A DNA stretch of 64,000 nt. Origin: Algoriphagus formosus. GTDB taxonomy: Bacteria; Bacteroidota; Bacteroidia; Cytophagales; Cyclobacteriaceae. A program made the position numbers and the translations under genes. The DNA lies in contig NZ_NIUC01000001.1 of the NCBI RefSeq assembly GCF_002807035.1, positions 248,001-312,000 of the forward strand, read 5' to 3'. Of this stretch, positions 43,768-54,136 are shown piece by piece (within the stretch, counting starts at the first letter, position 1; the number at the start of each line of letters is the position of its first letter). Below the pieces are notes generated by a model. It saw only the letters and a program-made list of their open reading frames with translations. It was not told the origin of the DNA and did not search any database.

Positions 43768-44966
43768 TCAAACCGCTTTAAAGCCATTTCTGCCACTGTT
43801 CCACCGATCGAGAGCGAACTCGTAGCTGCAGGGGAAGGGGCATTCAATACATTGATTGCATGGGCAGACTCTCGAATGGCAAAATCATCCAACAGTCCTC
43901 CGGTTCGATCACAAGCTTGAGCACGAACCCCCGCACCACCATCGACTAGGTCAGATTCTTGGATTTCAGGAATCAATTCCTGCAAGGCCTTGGTGAAGGC
44001 TGATTTTGAAAAAGATCGATAAAGTTCCCCAAAACCGGTTTTCCAGTATTTGGCTGCTACTTTTTGAAAGCCGGGCCAAGCTAAGGTTTCGGTAAGCTCA
44101 GGAAGGGAAATCTGTGATTTTTTGTATCCTTCCCGTCTAAATGCCAGTACCGCATTGGGTCCTGCTTCGACGCCTCCTTTTTTCATTCGGGTAAAATGCA
44201 CTCCCAAGAAGGGGAAATTGGGGTCAGGAACCGGGTAAATTAGATTTTTGACAAGGTATTCTTTATCCTGCTTTAGCTTGTAGTATTCTCCGCGGAAAGG
44301 GATGATTTTCACATCCTTGATCTGCTCATCAGTCAGTTTGGCAACCTTATCTGAGTAGAGGCCGGCACAGTTGATGACTAATTTAGCTTCAAATTTTTCT
44401 TTTGAAGTTTCAATGTGATTGATAGCTTCCTTTGAATTGATTTCCAGTACTTTATGACTAAGAAATATTTCTCCTCCTTTTTGAAGAATTTTTCTTCCAT
44501 ACGCCAAAGCAACTTGATAATAATCCACGATTCCTGTTTGAGGCACATGCAATGCCGCTACTCCCGCACAGTGAGGCTCATATTCTTTCAGCTCTTCTAA
44601 AGTGATCTTCCGAGTGCCTGTAAGCCCATTTGCCAAGCCTCTTTCTAGCAGGGTATCCAATAAAGGCTTCTGTTCTTCTCGGGTTGCTACGACTACTTTC
44701 CCGGTGATTTCGAAGGGGATTTTTTCGGCTTTGCAAAAATCTATTAATTCATGGTAGCCTCTGATACAATTGGTGGCTTTCAATGATCCCGGCTTGTAAT
44801 AAAGTCCAGAGTGAATCACCCCAGAATTGTTGCCAGTCTGATGCTTGGCCAGCTGATCTTCCTTCTCAAACAAAGCAATTTTCAACTCGGGTCGCTCATT
44901 TAGGATTTTCAATCCTGTAGCAAGTCCCACTATTCCTCCTCCTATGATAGCAATGTCGTAAAGCAT
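43764..44966 (-). CDS. lhgO: L-2-hydroxyglutarate oxidase
   Basis: This 400-residue FAD enzyme oxidises L-2-hydroxyglutarate to 2-oxoglutarate. It has N-terminal DIAIIGGGIVGLATGLKIL, then NNSGVIHSGLYYKPGSLKA, FRGEYYKL, and the C-terminal GGAGVRAQACDRTGGLLDDF and LNAPSPAATSSLSIG motifs. The length is normal. The stop overlaps the end of the opposite FMN gene by 4 bp. It is divergent from the DUF5686 gene 162 bp away. Confidence 0.93.
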   Translation of the reverse strand: MLYDIAIIGGGIVGLATGLKILNERPELKIALFEKEDQLAKHQTGNNSGVIHSGLYYKPGSLKATNCIRGYHELIDFCKAEKIPFEITGKVVVATREEQKPLLDTLLERGLANGLTGTRKITLEELKEYEPHCAGVAALHVPQTGIVDYYQVALAYGRKILQKGGEIFLSHKVLEINSKEAINHIETSKEKFEAKLVINCAGLYSDKVAKLTDEQIKDVKIIPFRGEYYKLKQDKEYLVKNLIYPVPDPNFPFLGVHFTRMKKGGVEAGPNAVLAFRREGYKKSQISLPELTETLAWPGFQKVAAKYWKTGFGELYRSFSKSAFTKALQELIPEIQESDLVDGGAGVRAQACDRTGGLLDDFAIRESAHAINVLNAPSPAATSSLSIGGTVAEMALKRFD

Positions 44967-45128
44967 TTCTTCCTGTTTTGAAGCCCAAATATAGCTTAGG
45001 GACTTTTAACTTTTCCAGTACAATTCTAGGAATGATTTGGTCGTTTTTGGAAAAAATCACGTTTCTACTCCGAGAAACCGCTCAAAATGAATTTAATTTG
45101 CCATCCTTAAGTTTCAGGGAAAACCTAT

Positions 45129-47609
45129 TTGATGAACCGAGTTTCACTTTTCTTTTTACTGTTTTTGATTTCCCAGTTTTCCTACGGACAGTTCCGGATC
45201 AAGGGAAAAGTTACTGATGCAGAAACAGGAGACCCCATTCCCTTCGCAGCGGTATTAATTAAAGGCACTGGAACCGGGATGAATACTGATTTTGAGGGTT
45301 TTTATGATTTGGAATTAAAAGCGGCCGCAGACAGCATTCAGGTTAGCTACCTAGGCTATATCACCCAAGTCAAGCCAATTGCCAATTCCCCTGAGCAAAC
45401 CATCAATTTCCAACTTCGGCCATCTGATTTTGAATTAGAGGCTTTTGTATTTGAGGCTGGAGAAAATCCCGCTTTTGAAATCATCCGGCAAGCGGTGGAA
45501 AGAAGAAAGGACTTTGATAAACGAAGTCTGGAGGCCTATGAAACGAAGAATTACACCAAAATCGAGATTGATATTGATCAGGTTTCCGAGGAATTTAGAC
45601 AGCGGAAAACCGTGCAGAAAGTTACTTCGGTGCTCGACAGCATTCGCCAATTGACCAATGATGAGGGAGAAAAGATTCTGCCAGTCTTCTTTTCGGAGAC
45701 AGTCAGTAGATTTTATTTTCGAAATAATCCACTCTTAAGAAAGGAAATCGTTGAAAAATCCAAAGTCACCGGGGTAGGTATTACCGACGGTTCCACAACT
45801 TCTCAGATTACCGGTTCGGCTTTTCAGGAATATAATTTTTACAGAAACTGGCTGACTATTCTAGAGAAGGAATTTGTATCGCCTATAGCTGATGGCTGGA
45901 AGACCTTTTACGACTATGATTTGATGGATTCGGTTTTGGTGGGTCAGGACACTTGCTATCAGCTTCAGGTCTATCCAAGACGGGAACAGGACTTGGCTTT
46001 TTCCGGTACTATTTGGATCAAAAAGGAAGATTACTCGCTCAAGCAGGTGGATTTGACCGTGCCCAATTCTGCCAATCTCAATTTCATTGAGCGAATAAAA
46101 ATCCAACAAGAACTGGAGCCGACGGAAAAAGGTCCATTAATTCCAAAACGAACACGGGTTCAAATCAAAATCGGTCAGGTGACGCCAAATACAGCGGGTC
46201 TTTTGGCTAAGTTTTATACCGCAACAGACAGTGTCAAACTAAGTGAACCCAAGGCAACCAAATTTTTCAACAATGCCGTAGAGCTTAAACCCGATTTTGG
46301 CGAGGCGAGTGAAGAATTTTGGGCTGCAAACCGTATGGATCCGCTTTCTTCTGAGGAGTTGGCTGTTTTGCAAATGGTAGATACGCTAAAGAAGATTCCC
46401 GTCATTCGCTTTTATTCGGAAGGATTGAAGTTTTTTGCCACTGGCTTTTTGCCAGTGGGAAAAATCGATTTGGGACCTTGGACAGAATTTGGAAACTACA
46501 ACAATGTCGAAGGACTGAGAGGTGGTTTCGGGCTTCGTACGAATTATAAATTCTCTAAAAAATGGGCTTTTCAAGGTTACTTGGCCTATGGGTTCAAAGA
46601 TCAACGATTTAAATACTCCGTTTCTGCGAAAAATATTCTAGATCGAAAGCATTGGACGACGCTCGAATTGAAATCCACTCGGGAAATTGACCAGGTGGGA
46701 TTGGAGATGGAATCCTTGGAGGGAAATTCCATATTCCTGGCAGCAAGCCGATTTGGGACACTGAGAAGGCCCTTTATCAGTACCTCTCAGCAATTAAATT
46801 TTGATCGGGAGTTTTTCAAGGGATTTCTTTTCCGTACCGGAATTAGGAGAGCTCAGTTTGATCCGCTCTTTGATTTTTACTTCATAGAAAAGGGCACGGG
46901 CGAACTGAAGTCTGATTTCCAAACGACTGAGTGGCGAGCTAGTCTTCGCTACGGACGGGATGAGATTATTTTGATCAACGACAATGAGCGCTCTTCTTTG
47001 GGTCCATCCAAATGGCCCATCTTGGAATTGAATTATGCCCGAGGCTTTGATTGGCTGGGTGGGGAGATCGATTATCAAAAACTGAGCTTTTACCTCTATC
47101 AGCGATTGAATATGGGGCTTTTTGGGGTTTCGCGCTATGAATTGGATGCGGGGAAAGTATTTGGTGAGGTGCCTTATCCCATCTTGAAAAACCATCTGGG
47201 AAATGAGACCCTTTTCTACACGACTGCGGCTTTTAATACAATGAATTTCAATGAATTCGCCTCGGATCAATTTGTCAGTTTGAGGTATAGACATTTTTTC
47301 GAAGGCTTTCTGCTTAATCGAATCCCATTGATGCGGCGACTAAAATGGCGAGCGGTTGCCAATGCCAATTTCCTCATGGGATCGGTTTCTGACCAAAACA
47401 TCAATAATATTCCTGCTTTTGGACCTGATGGGACAGCCTTAGAAAGCTTTGGAAGATTAGATCCCACCCGACCTTACATCGAATTGGGCTATGGGATAGA
47501 AAACATCTTTAAATTTTTCAGAGTAGATTTTTTTCACCGCATGACCTATTTGGATATGCCTGAGGCTAGGCCTTTTGTATTCAAAGTGAGTGCGCAGATT
47601 ATTTTGTAA
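45129..47609 (+). CDS. DUF5686 / carboxypeptidase-like regulatory domain outer-membrane protein
   Basis: This 826-residue protein has a signal peptide (FLLFLISQFSYGQ) and a carboxypeptidase-regulatory-like beta sandwich (residues 22-105; KGKVTDAETGDPIPFAAVLI). A long DUF5686 region follows, ending in alternating strands typical of an outer-membrane beta-barrel (final ...FKVSAQIIL). It resembles TonB-dependent-receptor plug-less relatives of Bacteroidota. Function is unknown; a role at the outer membrane is likely. The start at 45129 gives the signal peptide. Confidence 0.87.
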   Translation: MMNRVSLFFLLFLISQFSYGQFRIKGKVTDAETGDPIPFAAVLIKGTGTGMNTDFEGFYDLELKAAADSIQVSYLGYITQVKPIANSPEQTINFQLRPSDFELEAFVFEAGENPAFEIIRQAVERRKDFDKRSLEAYETKNYTKIEIDIDQVSEEFRQRKTVQKVTSVLDSIRQLTNDEGEKILPVFFSETVSRFYFRNNPLLRKEIVEKSKVTGVGITDGSTTSQITGSAFQEYNFYRNWLTILEKEFVSPIADGWKTFYDYDLMDSVLVGQDTCYQLQVYPRREQDLAFSGTIWIKKEDYSLKQVDLTVPNSANLNFIERIKIQQELEPTEKGPLIPKRTRVQIKIGQVTPNTAGLLAKFYTATDSVKLSEPKATKFFNNAVELKPDFGEASEEFWAANRMDPLSSEELAVLQMVDTLKKIPVIRFYSEGLKFFATGFLPVGKIDLGPWTEFGNYNNVEGLRGGFGLRTNYKFSKKWAFQGYLAYGFKDQRFKYSVSAKNILDRKHWTTLELKSTREIDQVGLEMESLEGNSIFLAASRFGTLRRPFISTSQQLNFDREFFKGFLFRTGIRRAQFDPLFDFYFIEKGTGELKSDFQTTEWRASLRYGRDEIILINDNERSSLGPSKWPILELNYARGFDWLGGEIDYQKLSFYLYQRLNMGLFGVSRYELDAGKVFGEVPYPILKNHLGNETLFYTTAAFNTMNFNEFASDQFVSLRYRHFFEGFLLNRIPLMRRLKWRAVANANFLMGSVSDQNINNIPAFGPDGTALESFGRLDPTRPYIELGYGIENIFKFFRVDFFHRMTYLDMPEARPFVFKVSAQIIL

Positions 47610-47705
47610 TTGAATATTGAGTCTCTTCAAATTTTTCCTTTGCATGCACTTATTGCATATTTGCACCTTCAACCAAACGCCTGTTTGTAAAGGCTTAAAA
47701 ATTTT

Positions 47706-49652
47706 ATGTCACAACAAATTAAAATTACCCTTCCGGACGGTTCGGAAAGGGCGTATGAAAAAGGTACTACCGGACTACAGATTGCTGCCAGTATCAGCGA
47801 GGGTTTAGCCCGGAATGTCCTAGCCGCAAAAGTCAACGGTCAGGTATGGGATGCCACAAGGCCGATCGAAGAAGATTCTCAGCTCCAATTGCTGACTTGG
47901 AACGATGGAGAGGGTAAAAATACCTTCTGGCACTCTTCTGCCCACTTATTAGCTGAGGCTTTAGAAGCGCTCTATCCAGGAATCAAGTTTGGAATTGGGC
48001 CTCCAATTGAAACAGGTTTTTATTATGATGTAGATTTCGGAGATCATACGCTTGATGGGTCAGAACTTGAAAAGATCGAGCAAAAAATGATCGAATTGGC
48101 CCGGGAGAAGAATGAGTATATCCGAAAAGCCATTTCAAAGAAAGATGCAATCGCCTACTATCAAGAAAAAGGCGATGAATATAAATTAGACCTCTTAGAA
48201 GGCCTGGAAGACGGTTCGATTACCTTCTACGAGCAGGGTAACTTCACGGATCTTTGCCGTGGTCCTCACATTCCAAACACTGGATTTATCAAAGCGGTCA
48301 AGCTGACCAATATTGCCGGAGCTTACTGGAGAGGTGACGAGAATCGGAAAATGCTGACTCGTATTTATGGGGTGACTTTCCCGAAGGCAAAAGAACTTCA
48401 GGAGTATTTGACCCTACTCGAAGAGGCCAAAAAGCGAGATCACCGAAAGATTGGCCGTGAATTAGAACTGTTCACTTTTTCCGAAAAAGTAGGGCAGGGG
48501 CTTCCGCTTTGGTTGCCAAAGGGTACTCTGCTTCGTGAGCGTTTGGTCGCTTTTATGAAAAAGGCTCAGGACAAATCAGGTTATGAGCAGGTAACTACTC
48601 CGCACATTGGTCATAAGGCTTTGTATGAGACTTCTGGCCACTACGAGAAATATGGGAAAGACTCCTTTCAGCCGATAGCCACTCCACATGAGGGAGAGGA
48701 GTTTTTGCTGAAGCCGATGAACTGTCCGCATCACTGCGAGATATATAAGCATAAACCTAGATCTTATAAAGATCTTCCGATTCGCTATGCTGAGTTTGGT
48801 ACCGTTTATCGATATGAGCAAAGTGGTGAGTTGCACGGTTTGACCCGTGTTCGAGGCTTTACCCAAGACGATGCACATATTTTCTGTCGCCCTGAGCAGG
48901 TAAAGGAAGAGTTCATCAAAGTAATTGACTTGGTGTTGTATGTATTCAAAGCCTTGGGTTTTGAGGATTACACCGCACAGGTTTCCCTTCGTGATCCAGA
49001 AAACAAGCAAAAATACATCGGTACAGATGAAGCTTGGGAAAAGGCAGAATCAGCCATTATCGAAGCCGCAGCTGAGAAAGGACTGGAAACAGTTACTGAA
49101 TTAGGAGAGGCTGCTTTCTACGGTCCAAAGCTTGACTTCATGGTGAAGGATGCCTTAGGCAGAAAGTGGCAATTGGGAACCATTCAGGTGGATTATAACC
49201 TTCCAGAGCGTTTTGAGCTTGAATACATTGGTTCGGATAATTCAAAGCATAGACCTGTGATGATTCACCGGGCGCCTTTTGGTTCTCTGGAGCGATTTGT
49301 CGCTGTCTTGATTGAGCATTGTGCTGGTAATTTCCCACTTTGGTTGGCGCCAGAGCAATTGATCATCTTACCTATTTCTGAGAAATTTAAGGACTATGCT
49401 GAGCAAGTCAAAGCGGAGCTCGATGATGCCGGTATCACCGGAAGTATAGATAATCGTGATGAGAAAATCGGTCGTAAGATTCGGGATGCCGAAGTAAAGA
49501 AAGTGCCTTTCATGCTTATCGTGGGCGAAAAAGAGGCTGCTGAAGGAAAACTATCTGTCAGAAAGCATGGAGAGGGAGACCTTGGAAGCCATACGGTAGA
49601 TGGATTTATCCAGTATTTTCAAGGGATCATCGCAGAATCATTAAGCAAATAA
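47706..49652 (+). CDS. thrS: Threonyl-tRNA synthetase
   Basis: This 648-residue class II synthetase has a TGS domain (1-62), editing domain (65-225; [22 protein letters not shown]), catalytic core with motif 2 [20 protein letters not shown] and zinc ligands in NCPHHCEIY, motif 3 APFGSLERF, and the anticodon-binding domain at the end. It heads the usual thrS-infC-rpmI-rplT cluster. Confidence 0.97.
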   Translation: MSQQIKITLPDGSERAYEKGTTGLQIAASISEGLARNVLAAKVNGQVWDATRPIEEDSQLQLLTWNDGEGKNTFWHSSAHLLAEALEALYPGIKFGIGPPIETGFYYDVDFGDHTLDGSELEKIEQKMIELAREKNEYIRKAISKKDAIAYYQEKGDEYKLDLLEGLEDGSITFYEQGNFTDLCRGPHIPNTGFIKAVKLTNIAGAYWRGDENRKMLTRIYGVTFPKAKELQEYLTLLEEAKKRDHRKIGRELELFTFSEKVGQGLPLWLPKGTLLRERLVAFMKKAQDKSGYEQVTTPHIGHKALYETSGHYEKYGKDSFQPIATPHEGEEFLLKPMNCPHHCEIYKHKPRSYKDLPIRYAEFGTVYRYEQSGELHGLTRVRGFTQDDAHIFCRPEQVKEEFIKVIDLVLYVFKALGFEDYTAQVSLRDPENKQKYIGTDEAWEKAESAIIEAAAEKGLETVTELGEAAFYGPKLDFMVKDALGRKWQLGTIQVDYNLPERFELEYIGSDNSKHRPVMIHRAPFGSLERFVAVLIEHCAGNFPLWLAPEQLIILPISEKFKDYAEQVKAELDDAGITGSIDNRDEKIGRKIRDAEVKKVPFMLIVGEKEAAEGKLSVRKHGEGDLGSHTVDGFIQYFQGIIAESLSK

Positions 49653-49680
49653 TAATTTCGTAAAATATTCTTCTGCTTTT

Positions 49681-49707
49681 TTGAATTGGAAATAATTCCG
49701 ATATTTG
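49681..49707 (+). promoter_or_regulatory. Putative promoter of infC
   Basis: TTG within a T-run at 49679-49682 is followed after about 18-20 bp by TATTTGC (49701-49707), near the Bacteroidota -33/-7 pattern. This implies that infC can be transcribed apart from thrS. Confidence 0.4.
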
Positions 49708-49738
49708 CAGTCGATTTCAATAAAATAAACTAAGTAAT

Positions 49739-50290
49739 TTGAGAAACAACAGACAACCAAACCGAGGTCGGAGAGAAGAACCATACAAGGTAAATGAAAG
49801 AATACGAGCTAGAGAAGTACGTGTCGTAGGAGAATACGTCGACGGCGGAAACGCCCTGATGGCCACTGACAAGGCTTTAAGATTAGCGAGAGAAAATGAC
49901 CTGGATTTGGTGGAGATATCCCCGAATGTGGATCCTCCTGTTTGTAAAATCTTGGATTACGCCAAGTTTAAGTACGAGCAGAAGAAGAAGCAAAAAGAAA
50001 TCAAAGCTAACGCTGCGAAGGTAGTTTTGAAGGAAATCCGATTCGGTCCTAACACCGATGATCATGATTTCAATTTCAAGCTAAAGCATGCAATCAACTT
50101 CCTAAAAGAAGGAGCAAAGGTGAAAGCCTATGTGCACTTTGTGGGTAGAAGTATTGTATTTAAGGAGCGCGGTGAAATGCTTCTTTTGAAGTTTGCCCAA
50201 GCACTGGAAGATTATGGTGCAGTAGAGCAGCTTCCAAAGCTCGAAGGAAAGCGAATGAATATTTTCATCGCACCTAAGAATAAAAAATAA
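49739..50290 (+). CDS. infC: Translation initiation factor IF-3 (TTG start)
   Basis: This 183-residue IF-3 prevents premature subunit joining and proofreads start-codon choice. The N-domain begins [18 protein letters not shown], the linker is Lys-rich ([11 protein letters not shown]), and the C-domain has [18 protein letters not shown] and [12 protein letters not shown]. There is no in-frame ATG before the conserved region; TTG at 49739 is the likely start. A rare start codon on infC is widespread and lets IF-3 control its own synthesis. Confidence 0.95.
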   Translation: MRNNRQPNRGRREEPYKVNERIRAREVRVVGEYVDGGNALMATDKALRLARENDLDLVEISPNVDPPVCKILDYAKFKYEQKKKQKEIKANAAKVVLKEIRFGPNTDDHDFNFKLKHAINFLKEGAKVKAYVHFVGRSIVFKERGEMLLLKFAQALEDYGAVEQLPKLEGKRMNIFIAPKNKK

Positions 50291-50315
50291 TTTCAACCAA
50301 CTAAAAATAGCTAAA

Positions 50316-50510
50316 ATGCCAAAAGTAAAAACCAAATCTTCCGCTAAAAAGCGTTTCGCTTTGACCGGAACAGGAAAAATCAAAAGGAAGCACGCTTACA
50401 AAAGCCACATCCTGACTAAGAAAGCCACCAAAAGAAAGCGTAATCTGACCAAAACTGGTTTGGTTCACGAGTCTGATGAGGGCCGAGTACGTGACATGTT
50501 GAGAATCTGA
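50316..50510 (+). CDS. rpmI: 50S ribosomal protein bL35
   Basis: This 64-residue basic protein ([20 protein letters not shown]; later [11 protein letters not shown]) matches bL35 over its full length. It lies 25 bp after infC and 102 bp before rplT, the standard order. Confidence 0.96.
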   Translation: MPKVKTKSSAKKRFALTGTGKIKRKHAYKSHILTKKATKRKRNLTKTGLVHESDEGRVRDMLRI

Positions 50511-50612
50511 TCAGCCTGTCTATCAATTAATTAAGGTTTATTTATTCACCAGATGCTTCGGTAAAAAAGATCTCGAGAATTCGGGGCACCGAGTGTCAAA
50601 AAACAAAAAGTT

Positions 50613-50957
50613 ATGCCAAGATCAGTAAACGCAGTAGCGTCTAGAGCAAGAAGAAAAAAAGTGCTTAAAGCCACGAAAGGTTACTTCGGAAGAGGTAAAA
50701 ATGTGTGGACAGTAGCCAAAAACAAGTACGAGAAAGGACTTCAGTACGCGTACAGAGATAGAAAAGTGAAGAAGCGTGAGTTTCGTGCACTTTGGATCCA
50801 GCGTATCAATGCCGGTGCAAGACAGCATGGCATTTCCTACTCACAATTCATGGGTATGTTGAAAAAAGCTGATATCGAGCTAAACCGTAAGGTTTTGGCT
50901 GATTTAGCAATGAATCATCCCGAGGCATTTAAAGCAGTTGTTGAAAAAGTAAAGTAA
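50613..50957 (+). CDS. rplT: 50S ribosomal protein bL20
   Basis: This 114-residue rRNA-binding protein needed for early 50S assembly begins [20 protein letters not shown], and has [15 protein letters not shown] and [16 protein letters not shown]. It is last in the infC-rpmI-rplT run. The 102 bp before it may carry a leader, but no known L20-binding fold could be confirmed by eye. Confidence 0.97.
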   Translation: MPRSVNAVASRARRKKVLKATKGYFGRGKNVWTVAKNKYEKGLQYAYRDRKVKKREFRALWIQRINAGARQHGISYSQFMGMLKKADIELNRKVLADLAMNHPEAFKAVVEKVK

Positions 50958-50979
50958 GCGTTAGCACCTTACTTGACGG

Positions 50980-51008
50980 AAAGCCTTCCCATTTGGGAGG
51001 GCTTTTTT
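50980..51008 (+). terminator. Terminator after rplT
   Basis: AGCCTTCCC and GGGAGGGCT arms (one G-T pair) enclose ATTT and are followed by seven T. Confidence 0.88.
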
Positions 51009-51129
51009 TATGCATTCTCGAGAATAGATTGATTTTGGATTAAAGTTGATGTTGTCGCCATTCGTGATAGCGTAGCGGATATAAATCTGTACGCTAACCA
51101 ATTGGTTATTCTTCCATCTTGGAAAATAA

Positions 51130-51158
51130 AAAAAAGGCTTCCGTTTCCGAAAGCCTTT
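51130..51158 (-). terminator. Terminator downstream of tRNA-Met
   Basis: AAAGGCTT (51133-51140) pairs with AAGCCTTT (51151-51158). On the minus strand a run of T follows, directly after the tRNA gene. Confidence 0.8.
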
Positions 51159-51159
51159 G

Positions 51160-51233
51160 TAGCGAGGACGGGAGTTGAACCCGTGACCTCAGGGTTATGA
51201 ATCCTGCGCTCTAACCAACTGAGCTACCTCGCC
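51160..51233 (-). tRNA. tRNA-Met (anticodon CAU)
   Basis: This 74-nt cloverleaf has acceptor GGCGAGG/CCTCGCT, D arm TAGCTCAGTTGGTTAGAGC, anticodon loop ATTCATAAC with CAU, and T arm GGGTTCAACTCCC. The 1:72 pair is G-U. The CCA is not encoded. It could in principle be tRNA-Ile2 (CAU modified to lysidine), but the arms resemble elongator Met. Confidence 0.9.
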
Positions 51234-51444
51234 AGAATCACTTAACTTTTTTTAGTGTTTATATTTCAAATTAATGCCTATATTAAAGCACTTCAGATTC
51301 TAAAACACTGAGGTCGAAAACGTGTTTTCCAACCAAGAAGATCTCCCTGTCAAATGGGAATGCAAATATGAGGTCTTGCAATGTTAAATGCAAGCTGACG
51401 TTCTTTAAAAAAGTAAAAAAAATAGACCTAAAAAGCCTGAAATC

Positions 51445-51840
51445 ATGGTTAAAAATAAATTTGTTGCTGATTATCAAATCAATGCCTCCAAAAAAATTCT
51501 TTTCCAATACATCAGCACGGCTAGTGGATTAGAGGAGTGGTTTGCCGATGAGGTAAAGATCAATGAGGACAAGGTTTTTATTTTCGATTTTGATAATGAT
51601 GAGCATCATGCCAAAATCGCCTCTATCAGAAATAATTCTCATGTAAAATTTGAGTTTTTTGATCCTACCAATCCAGAAGAAAAAGACCATTCATACATCG
51701 AGTTTAAGCTTGAGGAAAATGAATTGACTCAAACTTTATTTCTAAAAGTCATTGATTATTCTGATGGCTATGATGACGAAGAGCTCGAGGCAATTTGGGA
51801 AGGGCTCGTTGGGAAACTAAAAGAAATTGTTGGTGGTTAA
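51445..51840 (+). CDS. START-like (SRPBCC/AHSA1) domain protein
   Basis: This 131-residue cytosolic protein with a single START-like fold starts YQINASKKILFQYISTASGL, then EEWFADEVKI, and ends with the long closing helix EELEAIWEGLVGKLKEIV. Such proteins bind hydrophobic ligands or co-chaperone Hsp90; which one is unknown. It stands 79 bp before the LptF/G gene on the same strand. Confidence 0.85.
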   Translation: MVKNKFVADYQINASKKILFQYISTASGLEEWFADEVKINEDKVFIFDFDNDEHHAKIASIRNNSHVKFEFFDPTNPEEKDHSYIEFKLEENELTQTLFLKVIDYSDGYDDEELEAIWEGLVGKLKEIVGG

Positions 51841-51918
51841 TTTGTCGGAATTCACCAATTTTGACACGTAATTAATTTTGCTTTCCTCTAATTCTATGGA
51901 ATAAGAGTAAGGACAGGC

Positions 51919-53691
51919 ATGAAAAAACTAGATAAACTGATTATAGGGTCTTTTATAGGTCCATTTTTATTGACTTTTGTCGTGGTTGACTTCATTTTGT
52001 TGATCGTCAACATGCTGAAGTATTTCGATGAGATTTTTGGGAAAGGACTCAGCTTTTGGATTTATGCTGAGTTGATCGGGTATTTTGTGGTCAGTATTTC
52101 TCCTATGGCTTTGCCGCTGGCAGTTTTGCTGTCAAGCTTGATGACCTTTGGCAACCTTGGAGAGCACTTCGAACTCACTGCTATTAAAAGTAGTGGCATT
52201 TCCCTTTTGAGAGCCTTGAGACCTATTGCAGTTTTTACTGTTTTCTTGGTTATTCTGGCATTTTTATCCAATAACTTTCTCGTCCCAAAGGTCAACCTTA
52301 AAACCTTCAGTCTTCTGTATGATATCAGAATGAAATCTCCGGCTTTAGACATCCGGGAAGGGATTTTTTACGCAGGTATTCCTGGATATAGTATCAAAGT
52401 CAATCAAAAAATAGGGGATAACGACCTACGGGATATTATTATTTACAATCATAATGATGCCTTAGGCAATCTTGACGTGACTATCGCCGATTCGGGTAGG
52501 ATGGAGAAGTTTTTCAATGAAAACTACATGCGCCTGACGCTCTATAATGGTATCAACTATCGGGAAGCGCGGGCCACACGAGGAATCAGTGAAAAACCAG
52601 TAGAATTCAGAAGAAGTACCTTCGACGAAAATGTGATTATTTTCGATATGGATGAGTTTCAGCTCAGCCGTACCCCAGAAGATCTTTGGTCTACCAACCG
52701 GGCTATCAAAAATATTTCGCAGATCAAAGTAGGCCTGGATTCAATTTATACACTTGTGAATGATCAGCGCTTTCAAAATTATCAAACTGCTTCGGGTATT
52801 TATCCATTTTTTACCAGAGAGCGGACTTTGGAGCCTCTTCCAGCTATTGCAGAGCGCAAAGCACAAGATGATACGCTAAGAGCCGAGAAGGCAAGAAGGT
52901 TAAGAGCAGAACAGGATTCAATCCTTGAGGCGAAAAACCTGTTGAAGAGAGACAGCACTGAAAAAGTGGTTGAATCTCCTGAAAACAGAATCAAAGTAGG
53001 AGGAGGGGACTCAATTCTATCTGTTAAATCAGTGAAGTCAGTTTCGAAAAGTGATTCAATTTTTTCTGCGAAAAAAGCAAATCGAATTAAAAATCAAGAA
53101 GTCCTTGATGAGGAAGAGTTGGTTGAAAATCCGCAAGAAGATATTGTAGAAAAGAAAACGGGTAAAGTGGTCCGAACAGAACTACTTACTGAAGAGGAAA
53201 AATCCAAAATTGACTCGATCGTATTTAAAAGAGGTTATCGATCTAATTCCCTGACGATGGCACTAAACAATGCACGCAACCTTAAGAATAATTTTAATGT
53301 CAAGCGAAGTCAAATCGAAAACTATGAACGGGAGTACCGTCGCTTTCAGATTGCCTGGCATCAAAAATATACACAAGCCTTTGCATGTTTCGTCATGTTC
53401 CTGATAGGTGCTCCATTAGGTGCAATTATTAAGAAGGGAGGATTGGGAATGCCAGTTTTGGTCTCAATTATTTTCTTTATCGTCTATTACATGCTGACCA
53501 TTACCGGGGAAAAATGGGCAAAGGAGGGAGTAACCGATCCGATTATAGGGACTTGGTTTAGCTGCGTCATGCTATTGCCTTTTGGACTTTTCTTTTTGAA
53601 GCAAGCAAGAAAAGACGCTAGACTATTCGAGCCAGACTTCTACATTCAATGGTGGAAAGGGGTAAAAGCTAAGTGGATCAGCAAGGATTGA
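51919..53691 (+). CDS. LptF/LptG family permease (lipopolysaccharide export)
   Basis: This 590-residue inner-membrane protein of the YjgP/YjgQ family would carry LPS from the inner membrane to the LptC/A bridge together with LptB. Three helices lie at residues 12-120 (FIGPFLLTFVVVDFILLIVN onward), a periplasmic jellyroll at about 130-280, and three helices at about 490-570. Between jellyroll and last helices is a long, charged low-complexity insertion (about 300-440, rich in Glu, Lys, Ser), common in Bacteroidota members. A separate LptG/F partner is not in the window. Confidence 0.9.
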   Translation: MKKLDKLIIGSFIGPFLLTFVVVDFILLIVNMLKYFDEIFGKGLSFWIYAELIGYFVVSISPMALPLAVLLSSLMTFGNLGEHFELTAIKSSGISLLRALRPIAVFTVFLVILAFLSNNFLVPKVNLKTFSLLYDIRMKSPALDIREGIFYAGIPGYSIKVNQKIGDNDLRDIIIYNHNDALGNLDVTIADSGRMEKFFNENYMRLTLYNGINYREARATRGISEKPVEFRRSTFDENVIIFDMDEFQLSRTPEDLWSTNRAIKNISQIKVGLDSIYTLVNDQRFQNYQTASGIYPFFTRERTLEPLPAIAERKAQDDTLRAEKARRLRAEQDSILEAKNLLKRDSTEKVVESPENRIKVGGGDSILSVKSVKSVSKSDSIFSAKKANRIKNQEVLDEEELVENPQEDIVEKKTGKVVRTELLTEEEKSKIDSIVFKRGYRSNSLTMALNNARNLKNNFNVKRSQIENYEREYRRFQIAWHQKYTQAFACFVMFLIGAPLGAIIKKGGLGMPVLVSIIFFIVYYMLTITGEKWAKEGVTDPIIGTWFSCVMLLPFGLFFLKQARKDARLFEPDFYIQWWKGVKAKWISKD

Positions 53692-53762
53692 TTCCAAAAG
53701 GATATTTTATTTTCAAATTAATCCCCTTACCTTTGTGACTGTTTTAATTAATTTAGCTAAAC

Positions 53763-54038
53763 ATGTATTTAACATCAGAGAAAAAACAAGAGTTGTTTAA
53801 GAATCATGGACGGTTAAAATCTGAAGCTGATACAGGATCACCTGAATCTCAGATTGCCCTCTTCACTCATCGAATCAAGCATTTGACTGAGCATTTGAAA
53901 AGCAACAAAAAAGATCACTCATCTAGATTAGGTCTTTTGAAGTTGGTAGGTAAGCGAAGAAGCTTGCTAGACTACCTTTCAAAGAAAGACATCGAGCGAT
54001 ATAGAAGTATTATCGCCGAGCTAGGAATCAGAAAATAA
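53763..54038 (+). CDS. rpsO: 30S ribosomal protein uS15
   Basis: This 91-residue protein is typical of uS15: [40 protein letters not shown], and the C-terminal [10 protein letters not shown]. It binds 16S rRNA early in 30S assembly. It precedes pnp, the widespread rpsO-pnp order, with a strong terminator between the two. Confidence 0.97.
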   Translation: MYLTSEKKQELFKNHGRLKSEADTGSPESQIALFTHRIKHLTEHLKSNKKDHSSRLGLLKLVGKRRSLLDYLSKKDIERYRSIIAELGIRK

Positions 54039-54042
54039 TCCT

Positions 54043-54074
54043 AAGTAAGGTTCTCCACATCGAGAACCTTACTT
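54043..54074 (+). terminator. Terminator between rpsO and pnp
   Basis: Perfect 13-bp arms AAGTAAGGTTCTC and GAGAACCTTACTT enclose CACATC and are followed by a T-run. Confidence 0.9.
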
Positions 54075-54136
54075 TTTTCTTTTTTAGCTGGACGCGCTTA
54101 CTTTTAAGACAAAGAAAAATTCATCAAAAAAAATTT